From: JBAYJY01 sp041664945
Lineage (GTDB): Bacteria; UBP15; UBA6099
Assembly: GCA_041664945.1 (NCBI GenBank)
Contig: JBAYJY010000046.1
Coordinates: 1-27,981 of the forward strand
Direction: 5' to 3'
DNA length: 27,981 bases
Part shown: positions 21,243-27,981 of the stretch, piece after piece
Position numbering within the stretch: the stretch's first letter is position 1
How the letters are laid out: every line of letters starts with the position of its first letter
The notes under the pieces: model-generated
Databases searched by the model: none
What the model saw: the letters and a program-made list of their open reading frames with translations, nothing else
Told to the model about the DNA's origin: nothing
Made by a program: the position numbers and the translations under genes

Positions 21243-22196
21243 TTATCTGCCGGTTCCGCGCTTGTCCCAGCCGAGCGCTATGAACATCTGCTCCAAAACC
21301 GCGGTTACAGTAGGGATGGAAACCGAGTTGCCAGCCTGTTTTCTCGTTTGAGAATCGTTGCATACGATTTCGAAAGTGTCCGGGAATCCCTGAAGGCGCA
21401 GCATCTCGCGGGGCGTGAGTCTTCGCTCGCCGTTGACAAGCAGATAGTTGTATGAAGCTCCCGCGCGCAGAGCGCAGGAATAGGGATAAGCGCTGATGTG
21501 GCCGGCTTTGTTTTCGTGCCAGATCGTCAGTTCCTTAGTCGGCGCGCGTTTGCTCAGGCGTTTCTGTTTGATATTTTCGGAAACAAAATATTTAGCCGCC
21601 GGTTTTTTCTCGAGAATCCCGCTTAGCGGTTTCATTTTTACGCCGCCGTCCGGCCAGACGAAGTCGCGCGGTTCCCTGAAGCCGACGATGAAAACGCGTT
21701 CGCGTTTCTGAGGCAGCCCGTAGTCGAGCGCGTTTAGGACGCGATAGTCGGCGTGATAGCCGAGTTCGTTGATCGTTTCGAGAATGCGTTTGAGAGTGTG
21801 GCCTTTGTCGTGGCCGACGAGCAACTTAACGTTTTCGAGCAGAAACGCCGCCGGTTTTTTTTCTTTAACAACGCGCGCGATATGGAAAAACAAAGTTCCG
21901 CGCGTGTCCTCGAAACCCTTCATGTCGCCGCAGATGCTGAACGGCTGGCAGGGGAAGCCGGCCAGCAGGATGTCGTGGTTTTTAATGTCTGCCGCGTCGA
22001 CGACAGTGATGTCGCCGTCGGGCGTTTCGCCGAAATTGGCGGCGTATGCCTTTTGGCATTCCTTGTCGATGTCCGACGAAAAAACGCAACGCGGCGTTAT
22101 TTTATATTTCCTGCAGGTGTTTTCGAATGCGATTCTAATGCCGCCAATTCCGCAGAACAGGTCGACAAACCGCGCTTTATTCCCGGCGATAGCCAT
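21243..22196 (-). CDS. dcm: DNA (cytosine-5)-methyltransferase
   Basis: A 317-aa C5-cytosine methyltransferase with S-adenosylmethionine as donor. Conserved motifs in order are I FVDLFCGIGGIRIAFE at 10-25, IV GFPCQPFSICG with catalytic Cys83, VI ENVKLL, VIII QKRERVFIVGF, IX LTPREMLRLQGFPDTF and X QAGNSVSIP. The target-recognition stretch lies between VIII and IX (about residues 185-260); the segment SCALRAGASYNYLLVNG reminds me of methyltransferases recognising GGNNCC-like sites, unproven. GGAGAG lies twelve bases before the ATG at 22196. It is the first gene of a restriction-modification-repair unit. Confidence 0.92.
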   Translation of the reverse strand: MAIAGNKARFVDLFCGIGGIRIAFENTCRKYKITPRCVFSSDIDKECQKAYAANFGETPDGDITVVDAADIKNHDILLAGFPCQPFSICGDMKGFEDTRGTLFFHIARVVKEKKPAAFLLENVKLLVGHDKGHTLKRILETINELGYHADYRVLNALDYGLPQKRERVFIVGFREPRDFVWPDGGVKMKPLSGILEKKPAAKYFVSENIKQKRLSKRAPTKELTIWHENKAGHISAYPYSCALRAGASYNYLLVNGERRLTPREMLRLQGFPDTFEIVCNDSQTRKQAGNSVSIPTVTAVLEQMFIALGWDKRGTGR

Positions 22197-22266
22197 AAAT
22201 ATTTAAACTCTCCAGCAATAATGAAAACAGCATCTTTAAAACTGTTTCGCATATTCTATGCATCAT

Positions 22267-22299
22267 AAAAAAACGTGTCAAACCGGACCGGAGTTTCAC
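22267..22299 (-). terminator. Weak terminator after moaC
   Basis: An imperfect hairpin (GTG...AAAC pairing with GTTT...CAC, with a two-base bulge) at 22275-22299 is followed on the minus strand by seven T residues (22267-22273). It begins 17 bases after the moaC stop. The stem is short, so confidence is limited. Confidence 0.4.
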
Positions 22300-22315
22300 A
22301 GAGGAAAAGAGGAGG

Positions 22316-22795
22316 TCAGGAATCTTTTTTGTAATGGCCGCTTTTGCCGCCTTCTTTTTCGAGGAGGAAGAAGGGTCCGACGACGATGTCGCGCTGGACG
22401 GCTTTGCACATGTCGTAGATGGTGAGGGCGGCGACGGCGGCGGCGGTCAGCGCTTCCATCTCGACGCCTGTGCGGTCGAGCGCCTTGACGACGGCGGTGA
22501 TGACGATTTCGCTCGCGCCGCGGTCTGCTTTGAAGTCGATTTTGACGTTCGTAATTTTCAGAGGGTGGCAGAGGGGGATCAGTTCTGAAGTTTTTTTCGC
22601 GGCCTGAATGGCGGCGATGCGGGCGACCTGAAAGACGTCGCCTTTGGGGATGTCGCCGTCGAGAATCTTGTCGAGAACGTCCGGGCGAAGAGAAACGCTG
22701 CCCTGAGCCGATGCGCGGCGCTCGGTAGTGTTCTTATCGGAGACGTCGACCATCGAGGCGCGGCCCTTGTCGTCGATGTGAGAGAGTTCATTCAT
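22316..22795 (-). CDS. moaC: Cyclic pyranopterin monophosphate synthase
   Basis: A 159-aa enzyme that makes cyclic pyranopterin monophosphate, an early step of molybdenum cofactor synthesis after MoaA. Signatures: start HIDDKGRASMVDVSDK, Lys51, LIPLCHPL at 72-79, GVEMEALTAAAVAALTIYDMCK at 110-131. Asp128 and Lys131, with Lys51, match the catalytic residues of E. coli MoaC at the same positions. Length is normal. Its ATG overlaps the stop of the galT-family gene by four bases (ATGA), an unexpected partner; no other molybdopterin gene is in the window. Confidence 0.95.
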   Translation of the reverse strand: MNELSHIDDKGRASMVDVSDKNTTERRASAQGSVSLRPDVLDKILDGDIPKGDVFQVARIAAIQAAKKTSELIPLCHPLKITNVKIDFKADRGASEIVITAVVKALDRTGVEMEALTAAAVAALTIYDMCKAVQRDIVVGPFFLLEKEGGKSGHYKKDS

Positions 22796-23805
22796 GATTT
22801 ATCCGTGCCGTTGCAGGCGTTGCGCATGGTTTCGGCGGACATTTCGGGCGACATCGGATTGATGTAGAAGCCGGTGCCCCATTCGAAGCCGGCGATCTGG
22901 GTCAGGCGAGGGATGATCTCCATGTGCCAGTGATAGTGATGAGTTTTGTTCGTGTTACAGGGCGTTGTGTGAATGATGTAGTTGTAGGGCGGATGGCCGA
23001 GAGCGTTGTCGAGCCGCCTGATCGAGCGCTGGAAGCAGGAAGCGAAGGTCGGAATCATGTGGTTTTTCAGCTCTGAAAATTTCTCGCTGTGTTTTTTTGG
23101 CAGGAGCCACATTTCGAAAGGGAACCGAGCGGCGAACGGGCAGAAAGAGATGAAATCTTCGTTTTCCTCGACGACGCGTTTTTTGAAAGCGCGTTCCTCG
23201 TCGATCATGTCGCAGAACACGCAGCGGTCCTTGAAGTCGAGGTAGGAGAGAGAGCCCGCGAGTTCCTCGCTGATGCGCTTGGGAACGGTTGGCGTGGCGA
23301 TTAGTTGAGAATGAGGGTGCGAGAGCGAGGCGCCGCCGGCTTGGCCCGAGTTCCGGAAAATCAGGATGTATTTGAAGCGCTCGTCTTTTTCGAGATCGAT
23401 CATGCGCTCGCGGTACATCCAAATGAGATCGGTCAGGTTCTGGTCGCTCAGCGTTGAGATAGTCTGCTCGTGGTCCGGCGTTTCAATGAAGACTTCGTGC
23501 GCGCCTACGCCGTTCATGATGTCATACATGCCGTAGGCTCTTTTGTTAAGATCGCCTTCAATAGTTAGCACGGGATATTTGTTGGATACGACGCGGACGC
23601 GCCAGCCTGGCGTGTCGGGCAGCGAAACGCGTTCGCGCACGGCGGCGATCTCGGGCGGAGTCATGTTTTCGTTGCCCGGACAGAAAGCGCAGAAGCCGCT
23701 TGACTTGTGCGGTTCGGCTGGAAGAAAATCAGTAGGCCGTTTTCCGCGCTCAGTTGAAATTATCACCCAGCGTCCGAGCACCGGGTCTCTTCTTAATTCA
23801 GACAT
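22792..23805 (-). CDS. galT: Galactose-1-phosphate uridylyltransferase family protein (copy 1)
   Basis: A 337-aa nucleotidyl- or adenylyl-transferring enzyme of the GalT/HIT superfamily. The start ELRRDPVLGRWVIISTERGKRP is typical. The first metal-binding pair is CAFC (39-42) and a second pair CVFC lies near residue 197. The active site is SLSHPHSQ with His163, His165 (nucleophile by homology) and Gln167. A closing YHWHMEIIPRLT segment is as in GalT and in plant ADP-glucose phosphorylase, so the true substrate may be a hexose-1-phosphate other than galactose. AGGAGAT precedes the ATG. It overlaps moaC downstream and follows the paralogue by 146 bases. Confidence 0.82.
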   Translation of the reverse strand: MSELRRDPVLGRWVIISTERGKRPTDFLPAEPHKSSGFCAFCPGNENMTPPEIAAVRERVSLPDTPGWRVRVVSNKYPVLTIEGDLNKRAYGMYDIMNGVGAHEVFIETPDHEQTISTLSDQNLTDLIWMYRERMIDLEKDERFKYILIFRNSGQAGGASLSHPHSQLIATPTVPKRISEELAGSLSYLDFKDRCVFCDMIDEERAFKKRVVEENEDFISFCPFAARFPFEMWLLPKKHSEKFSELKNHMIPTFASCFQRSIRRLDNALGHPPYNYIIHTTPCNTNKTHHYHWHMEIIPRLTQIAGFEWGTGFYINPMSPEMSAETMRNACNGTDKS

Positions 23806-23833
23806 ATCTCCTCAATCTAAGCCGCCCGCGGAG

Positions 23834-23839
23834 ATTATA
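23834..23839 (-). promoter_or_regulatory. Possible -10 box upstream of galT copy 1
   Basis: TATAAT on the minus strand, 29 bases before the ATG at 23805. No fitting -35 hexamer is seen 16-18 bases upstream. Other AT-rich near-matches (TATACA, TATACT) lie at 23857-23888. Weak support. Confidence 0.3.
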
Positions 23840-23951
23840 ACTATTATGCGGGCAATGTATAGCGTGTTTGCGCTAGTATATTCAGTATAACAACCAGTCA
23901 ATTGTTTTCACTTCGTCAGGGCGAACGCAAGGTTTTCCCCAACGACCTTTT

Positions 23952-24977
23952 TCAGCGCGGCGATGAAAGTCCGCGAAGAAACGCCGCCGTGTCCTCCGGT
24001 TTCGAAGTGCAGATATAAATGCCGGACGAAATCTCGAATCCGACTGAAGGCACGACGCGCGGAAGAATCTGAATAAACCAGTGATATTTCTCGCGGTGGC
24101 GCGTGTTCGTCGGGCAGGCCTGAATCAGATAGTTATAGTCAGGGTCGCCGAGACCGACGTAAATCCTGTAAAGGATGTCGCGCATAACCTGAGCGAGTTC
24201 GGCAATCTCCGTGTCCGAGGCTTCGCCGAAAGTTGCGCAGTGGCGTTTGGGAATGACCCACGTCTCAAAAGGCGTTTGAGAAGCGAACGGCTCGAAAACG
24301 ATGAAGCGTTCGGTTTCGAGGACGAGACGCTGTTTTTCCTTGGCGCGAAGAGTGGCCTCGACGGTGTCGCAGGCGACGCAGCGGTTGTGGATGTCGTAAT
24401 ATTCCTTGGCGACGTTCAGGCGCAACTGGATGCGCATGGGAATGACCGGCGTTGCGAGCACCTGCGAGTGCGGATGTTCGAGCGAAGCGCCGGCTTTTAC
24501 GCCGTAATTGCGGAAAATGTTGATGAGCATGATCTGCTCGTCTTTTTCGAGTTGGCGGTAGCGCTCACGATAGATGAAGAAGAGCCTTTCGACCATGCGG
24601 CGGTTCATAGTGGCGATAGTGAGGTCGTGGCGCGGCGTTTCGACGATGACGTCGTGGACGCCGAAGCCGCGCACTCCATTGAAGAAGTTGGCCTCCTCGA
24701 ACCAGTCGGCCTCAACCCACGGGTCGAGAGCGGGGTACTTATTAGGGACGACGCGGACGTTCCAGCCGCCGGAGTCGGGCGGTGAGTTTTCCGGCCGGTC
24801 TGCGAGGGCTTCGGGCGGCGTCATCTTTTCGTTGCCTGCGCAGAAAGGGCAGGAGGGGTTGTGCGCCGGTGGCGCGGGCTTCTCGGCTTCGCGGTGAAAA
24901 TCCTCGGGCCGGCTGGCCCGTTCGGACGCGATGATCACCCAGTCGCCCGTCATTCTGTTCTGTCTGAGTTCGGACAT
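23952..24977 (-). CDS. Galactose-1-phosphate uridylyltransferase family protein (copy 2)
   Basis: A 341-aa paralogue of the downstream galT-family gene, with the same plan: start ELRQNRMTGDWVIIASERASRP, Cys pair CPFC (43-46), a second pair CVAC near residue 196, active-site ASLEHPHSQ with His168 and His170, and YHWFIQILPRVVPSVGFE near the end. The two copies are clearly related but far from identical, which speaks for old duplication or different sugars. A Pro-rich insert (EKPAPPAHNP) marks this copy. The stop at 23952 follows a typical family C-terminus (EDTAAFLRG). The ribosome-binding site is weak. Confidence 0.82.
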   Translation of the reverse strand: MSELRQNRMTGDWVIIASERASRPEDFHREAEKPAPPAHNPSCPFCAGNEKMTPPEALADRPENSPPDSGGWNVRVVPNKYPALDPWVEADWFEEANFFNGVRGFGVHDVIVETPRHDLTIATMNRRMVERLFFIYRERYRQLEKDEQIMLINIFRNYGVKAGASLEHPHSQVLATPVIPMRIQLRLNVAKEYYDIHNRCVACDTVEATLRAKEKQRLVLETERFIVFEPFASQTPFETWVIPKRHCATFGEASDTEIAELAQVMRDILYRIYVGLGDPDYNYLIQACPTNTRHREKYHWFIQILPRVVPSVGFEISSGIYICTSKPEDTAAFLRGLSSPR

Positions 24978-25049
24978 TGTTGATTAAACCCGGCCTTGCC
25001 GGCGCGCGCTTACGCGTCCCGCCGGTTCCCGCGCTGATTGCCCCCGGCG

Positions 25050-25637
25050 TTATTTTGATGTCCCGAAGTCCACTTTTGGAACTTCTTTTTCCGCCTGCGG
25101 AGTTTCCAGCATCGTGCGCGGCTGGTACTTGAAAAGGCCCGCGAAGAATGAGCCGGGGAAACCCTTCACATAAATGTTGTACGTTTTGACCGATTCGTTG
25201 AAGCGCTCGCGCTCGACCGCGATTCGGTTCTCCGTTCCGGCAAGCTCGTATTGCAGATTGATAAACTGCTTGTCGGCCTTCAGGTCCGGATAGCGTTCCA
25301 CGATGACGAGCAGCCGGGACAGAGCGCTCGATATCGAGTTGTTGGCGTCAACTTTTTCCTGCACATTCGTTGCGCCGGCGAGTTTCGAACGCGCTTCGGC
25401 GATCTGAATGAATATCTCTTTTTCGTGGCTTGCGTAGCCCTTTACCGTGTTCACCAAGTTCGGAATCAAATCGTTTCGGCGCTTGAGCACGTTGTCCACC
25501 TGCGCGTACTTCGCGTCAACTTCTTCGTTCATCGCAACCAGCTTGTTTTTCGCTCCTATGAACATGCCGCCGAAGATCAAAACGCCGATGATCAGCAGGC
25601 CGCCGCATCCGAGCGCGAACTTGAATCCGTTTCCCAT
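25050..25637 (-). CDS. lemA: LemA family protein
   Basis: A 195-aa membrane-anchored LemA protein. Residues about 5-30 form one membrane segment (FALGCGGLLIIGVLIFGGMF); the rest is a helical bundle outside it. Motifs are VDAKYAQVDNVLKRRNDLIPNLVNTVKGYASHE near 45-77, LLVIVERYPDLKAD near 110, and the ending AGLFKYQPRTMLETPQ. Function is unclear in general; LemA often neighbours TPM-domain proteins, as here with the gene that starts at 26641. The ATG at 25637 is chosen over a start 15 bases earlier because GGAGG lies eight bases before it. Confidence 0.92.
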   Translation of the reverse strand: MGNGFKFALGCGGLLIIGVLIFGGMFIGAKNKLVAMNEEVDAKYAQVDNVLKRRNDLIPNLVNTVKGYASHEKEIFIQIAEARSKLAGATNVQEKVDANNSISSALSRLLVIVERYPDLKADKQFINLQYELAGTENRIAVERERFNESVKTYNIYVKGFPGSFFAGLFKYQPRTMLETPQAEKEVPKVDFGTSK

Positions 25638-25680
25638 CTTTATTACCTCCACGCAAAGTCATTTCAAATTAACAGCTATT

Positions 25681-25686
25681 ATTATA
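25681..25686 (-). promoter_or_regulatory. Possible -10 box upstream of lemA
   Basis: TATAAT on the minus strand, 44 bases before the ATG at 25637, in AT-rich DNA. The -35 candidate at 17 bases (TTATGC) is poor. A second TATAAT is at 25744-25749. The 25653-25849 stretch otherwise shows no gene. Confidence 0.35.
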
Positions 25687-25849
25687 ATATCCTGTTTTTA
25701 ATTGCATAATTGACCAGAATAACTCATTGTAAATTTTATTAGAATTATACTACAAGATGACGGAGACATATCGGCGTTTTTTCAGAGTGGCGGGACGGCG
25801 ACAAACGTTGAGCGATTATATTAATCATCTAATAACGCCTGATATTGTT

Positions 25850-26641
25850 CTACCAGCCGCCGGAGGCGCCGCCGCCGCCGCTGCCGCCGCCGCCGAATCC
25901 TCCGAAACCGCCGCTGAAACCGCCTCCTCCTCCAGAAGACCAGCCTCTGCTGCCGCCGCTTCCGGAAAACAGGAGTAGAAGCAGCAACGACGGGTGTCTG
26001 ATGAATAATATGATCAAGAATATCGTGAAAATTAAACTGATGATTTTCTTGAACAGCGGGAGTTCTTTTATTGGCGCCTGTTGCGCGGCCTGATAATTCA
26101 AGCCGAGATCAGCCATCGTCAGGTTGTACTCGGGGAGCGTTCGCTCGACAACCGCTTCGGCGCCCGCCTGAAGGCCGCCGCTGAAGTCGCCCGTTTTGAA
26201 TCGCGGCGCCATCACATCGCTCACTATCGCGCCCGCCGCCGCGTCCGGTATCGCTCCTTCGAGTCCGTACCCGACCTCGATTCTCATCTTTCGGTCGTCA
26301 ATCGCCACAACGATCAGGACGCCGTTGTCCTTTTCCTTGCCCCCGATTCCCCATGCTTCGAATAGTTTCACGGCGTACTCGTCAATAGAGGCATAGGGCG
26401 CGAACGTCGGCACGACGGCGACGGCGATCTCCGCCGTGGTTTTGTCCTTCACCGCGACGAGCAATTGTTCGAGTTGCGCCTTTGTGTTCGCGTCCATTAC
26501 ATTGGCATAATCGTTAACATAACCCGTCGGATTCGGAAAATTCTGCGCGGCGTTCAAGGTGGGCGCGCCGGAGAAAAGCAGCGCGAGCGCCGCTATGAAA
26601 ATGAAAGCGAGAGATTTTATTGTAATGGTTTGTCTGTTCAT
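25850..26641 (-). CDS. Secreted TPM-domain protein with Gly-rich tail
   Basis: A 263-aa exported protein. Signal peptide at about 1-31 (hydrophobic run, then LNAAQN). The TPM domain follows: VNDYANVMDANTKAQLEQLL near 42-61, EIAVAVVPTF, DNGVLIVVAIDDRKMRIEVGYGLEGAIPD near 105-133. Next comes a membrane stretch (LIFTIFLIILFI near 210) and a tail of about 40 residues of Gly/Ser with scattered Phe, ending GGW. Members of this group (such as YgcG) are thought to work in the envelope with LemA. The start overlaps the nucleotidyltransferase gene by four bases (ATGA), and lemA lies 213 bases downstream. Confidence 0.87.
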   Translation of the reverse strand: MNRQTITIKSLAFIFIAALALLFSGAPTLNAAQNFPNPTGYVNDYANVMDANTKAQLEQLLVAVKDKTTAEIAVAVVPTFAPYASIDEYAVKLFEAWGIGGKEKDNGVLIVVAIDDRKMRIEVGYGLEGAIPDAAAGAIVSDVMAPRFKTGDFSGGLQAGAEAVVERTLPEYNLTMADLGLNYQAAQQAPIKELPLFKKIISLIFTIFLIILFIRHPSLLLLLLFSGSGGSRGWSSGGGGGFSGGFGGFGGGGSGGGGASGGW

Positions 26642-27402
26642 TTTTCAGTCTCGAAAGAGTCGATGTAGCGCGTGAGCGCGTCGAGTTCGGCGATATAGGC
26701 GCTGAAAAGCGAATCGAGTTCGGCGGAGGAAAGCTTGCCTCTGCGTTTTTTTGCCTGAAGCAGGCCGCGGAAAGCGACGAGCCGCAAGCCGGTTTTAGTC
26801 TCGATGGCTTTGATCAGCGAGTCCTGGTCGCGTTCCGGCGCAGCGCCGGTGAGACGCAGGATGTTTCTGAAAACGGTGAAGAAAGTCGGGAGCGTGCTTT
26901 CGAGGAACGACCTGAACTTTGCCGGGTTGCCGCCCACCTCGAAGTAGGACTGGGTCAGCCGCAGGTTTTTGCCGCGCAGGTTTTCCTCAATTTCCAGCCG
27001 CAGATTCAGTCGCGAGATGTCGGCCGTGTCGAGCGGATTCACGCCATGGAATGCAACGCTGCCTTCCTTCCATTCGAGAAATTCCATAGGGAACACGTCC
27101 GTTGAGTCGGCGATGAATTCGCTGTCGACCACTATCGGCCGCGCGCGCAGTTTTTTGAAGTGGCGGTTGAAGACCGGAAGCAGCGTCTTGAGCAGCGGCA
27201 GGTCAACCTGATCGAAAACCATGAAAGTGTTTATGTCGGATTTGCCCTGCACATAATGCTGGCCGGTCGCGCTGCCGAACAGCACGGCTGCCGTTAGAGA
27301 GCGGCCGCCGCTTTTTGCCGCCGCCAGGGTGTCCTCAAGGAGCGCCTCGAGCATCGGCGCGACTTCCTTTCGCATTTTGTCCGAATTCTTAATCGTCGCC
27401 AT
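26638..27402 (-). CDS. Nucleotidyltransferase-domain protein
   Basis: A 254-aa protein with an N-terminal nucleotidyltransferase-like (pol beta-type) core: VLFGSATGQHYVQGKSDIN with Gly43/Ser44 and Asp56. The second catalytic position is Asn58 rather than the canonical Asp, so activity may be altered, though such SDIN forms occur in a group of unknown function. The C-terminal half is helical (residues about 120-250). The substrate is unknown; some relatives act as toxins or antibiotic modifiers, but nothing here supports this. I choose ATG at 27402, with GGAGG five bases before it. It heads a two-gene unit with the TPM gene. Confidence 0.75.
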   Translation of the reverse strand: MATIKNSDKMRKEVAPMLEALLEDTLAAAKSGGRSLTAAVLFGSATGQHYVQGKSDINTFMVFDQVDLPLLKTLLPVFNRHFKKLRARPIVVDSEFIADSTDVFPMEFLEWKEGSVAFHGVNPLDTADISRLNLRLEIEENLRGKNLRLTQSYFEVGGNPAKFRSFLESTLPTFFTVFRNILRLTGAAPERDQDSLIKAIETKTGLRLVAFRGLLQAKKRRGKLSSAELDSLFSAYIAELDALTRYIDSFETEK

Positions 27403-27471
27403 TTTTACCTCCGCAGATACGTTCATACGTCATTTCATAAAAGATTTTAACTATATGCGAGATGTGAAATA

Positions 27472-27500
27472 ACTATATTGCCATACAACATTCTTTTCAA
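27472..27500 (-). promoter_or_regulatory. Promoter of the nucleotidyltransferase-TPM unit
   Basis: Minus strand: -35 TTGAAA (27495-27500), 17-base spacer, -10 TATAGT (27472-27477). Each box differs from consensus by one base. Transcription would begin near 27465, about 60 bases before the ATG at 27402. Confidence 0.6.
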
Positions 27501-27501
27501 A

Positions 27502-27981
27502 TTAAGCTCTGCCCGTTAAGAAAGGGTTGGATTCCTTCTCGCTCCCGATGGAAGTCGAGGGGCCGTGGCCGCAGTAAACTTTAGTGTGCGGGGGCAGCGT
27601 GAGCAGCTTCCGCTTGATGTTGCTGATAAGCGTGTTGTAGTCGCCGCCGGGCAGGTCCGTGCGCCCGATCGAGCCGTAGAAAAGCGTGTCGCCCGCGAAT
27701 ACGCAGTCGCCGAAGTTGAAGCACAGGCCGCCCGGCGAGTGGCCCGGCGTGAGTATGACTTCCGCTTTCAGATTCCCCACAGTGATTATGTCGCCTTCGT
27801 TCAGGAACCCGTCGATTTCAGGCTTGTCGCCGAACCGCACCCCGAAGAAACGGCACTGCTGGTCGTAACCCTCGACGAACGGAGCCTCCGTTTCGTGCAG
27901 CAGGAACTTGGCGCTTTTCGCTTTTCGGATCGCTTCGACCGCCCCGATGTGGTCTATATGCGCATGTGAATTGATGATGCG
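27502..27981 (-). CDS. Metallo-beta-lactamase-fold hydrolase (5' end outside window)
   Basis: The C-terminal 159 residues of a metallo-beta-lactamase-fold enzyme, close to glyoxalase II-type hydrolases. The metal-binding HAHIDH is at the visible start, TPGHSPGG in the middle, FAGDTLFYGSIGRTDLPGG further on and VYCGHGPSTSIGSEKESNPF near the end. The pattern FYGSIGRTDLPGGD is typical of the small MBL group annotated as hydroxyacylglutathione hydrolases. The frame is open at 27981, so the N-terminus lies outside. The substrate cannot be told. Confidence 0.9.
   Translation of the reverse strand, partial: RIINSHAHIDHIGAVEAIRKAKSAKFLLHETEAPFVEGYDQQCRFFGVRFGDKPEIDGFLNEGDIITVGNLKAEVILTPGHSPGGLCFNFGDCVFAGDTLFYGSIGRTDLPGGDYNTLISNIKRKLLTLPPHTKVYCGHGPSTSIGSEKESNPFLTGRA

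Noticed and set aside
23908..23951. Coding-like continuation after the second galT gene in another frame (AALKKVVGENLAFALTK)
   Set aside because: The gene already ends with a C-terminus normal for the family, so a frameshift is not needed; the extension may be chance or a remnant.
25850..25980. Short GCC/CCG tandem-repeat tract as a possible microsatellite
   Set aside because: It encodes the Gly/Ser-rich tail of the TPM protein, which is normal for that family.

Overview
The window reads as a stretch of chromosome from an anaerobic, fermentative bacterium of uncertain phylum. Coding DNA is GC-rich and almost every gene lies on the minus strand. The main evidence for lifestyle is a ten-gene operon for a trimeric, electron-bifurcating-type [FeFe]-hydrogenase, with L-lactate dehydrogenase and aspartate ammonia-lyase further along. 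Hydrogenase operons with DRTGG, PHP and HATPase side genes are known from Firmicutes, Thermotogae and several uncultivated phyla. I cannot assign the phylum from sequence reading alone.

Region 1 (1-9606, minus): the hydrogenase operon, transcribed from about 9745 toward position 1. Order of transcription: DRTGG protein, RsbW-like ATPase, sensory-type [FeFe]-hydrogenase with a C-terminal Fe-S domain, second DRTGG protein, a 17-codon mini-ORF, HydC (NuoE-like), a thioredoxin-like [2Fe-2S] ferredoxin, a HydB-GltD fusion of 1029 aa, a PHP-domain protein, a second HATPase protein, and HydA (catalytic, cut by the window edge). HydA, HydB and HydC would form the enzyme. The other genes look like a sensing and regulatory set. 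A Rex-like operator lies just downstream of the predicted promoter, suggesting control by NADH/NAD+ ratio.

Region 2 (9607-13459): a strong hairpin terminator, a secreted DUF4846-like protein, an orphan ABC-type solute-binding lipoprotein-like or periplasmic protein without permease genes, and then about 1.2 kb of gene-poor, AT-rich DNA holding two adjacent DnaA-box-like 9-mers and degenerate short repeats.

Region 3 (13460-19981, mostly minus): aspA with a promoter that predicts a leaderless mRNA; an AT-rich unknown gene on the plus strand, bracketed by two nearly identical 59-nt direct repeats that belong to a hairpin (MITE/REP-like) element; then ldh, ligA and an unknown protein resembling the FFLEELY-motif family.

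Region 4 (20041-22196, minus): a compact defence module of a C5-cytosine methyltransferase, a predicted restriction endonuclease and a Vsr mismatch endonuclease.

Region 5 (22316-27981, minus): moaC overlapping a galT-family gene, a second galT-family paralogue, a lemA gene, a TPM-domain secreted protein, a nucleotidyltransferase-like protein, and the C-terminal part of a metallo-beta-lactamase-fold hydrolase cut by the window end. No tRNA, rRNA or CRISPR array was seen.
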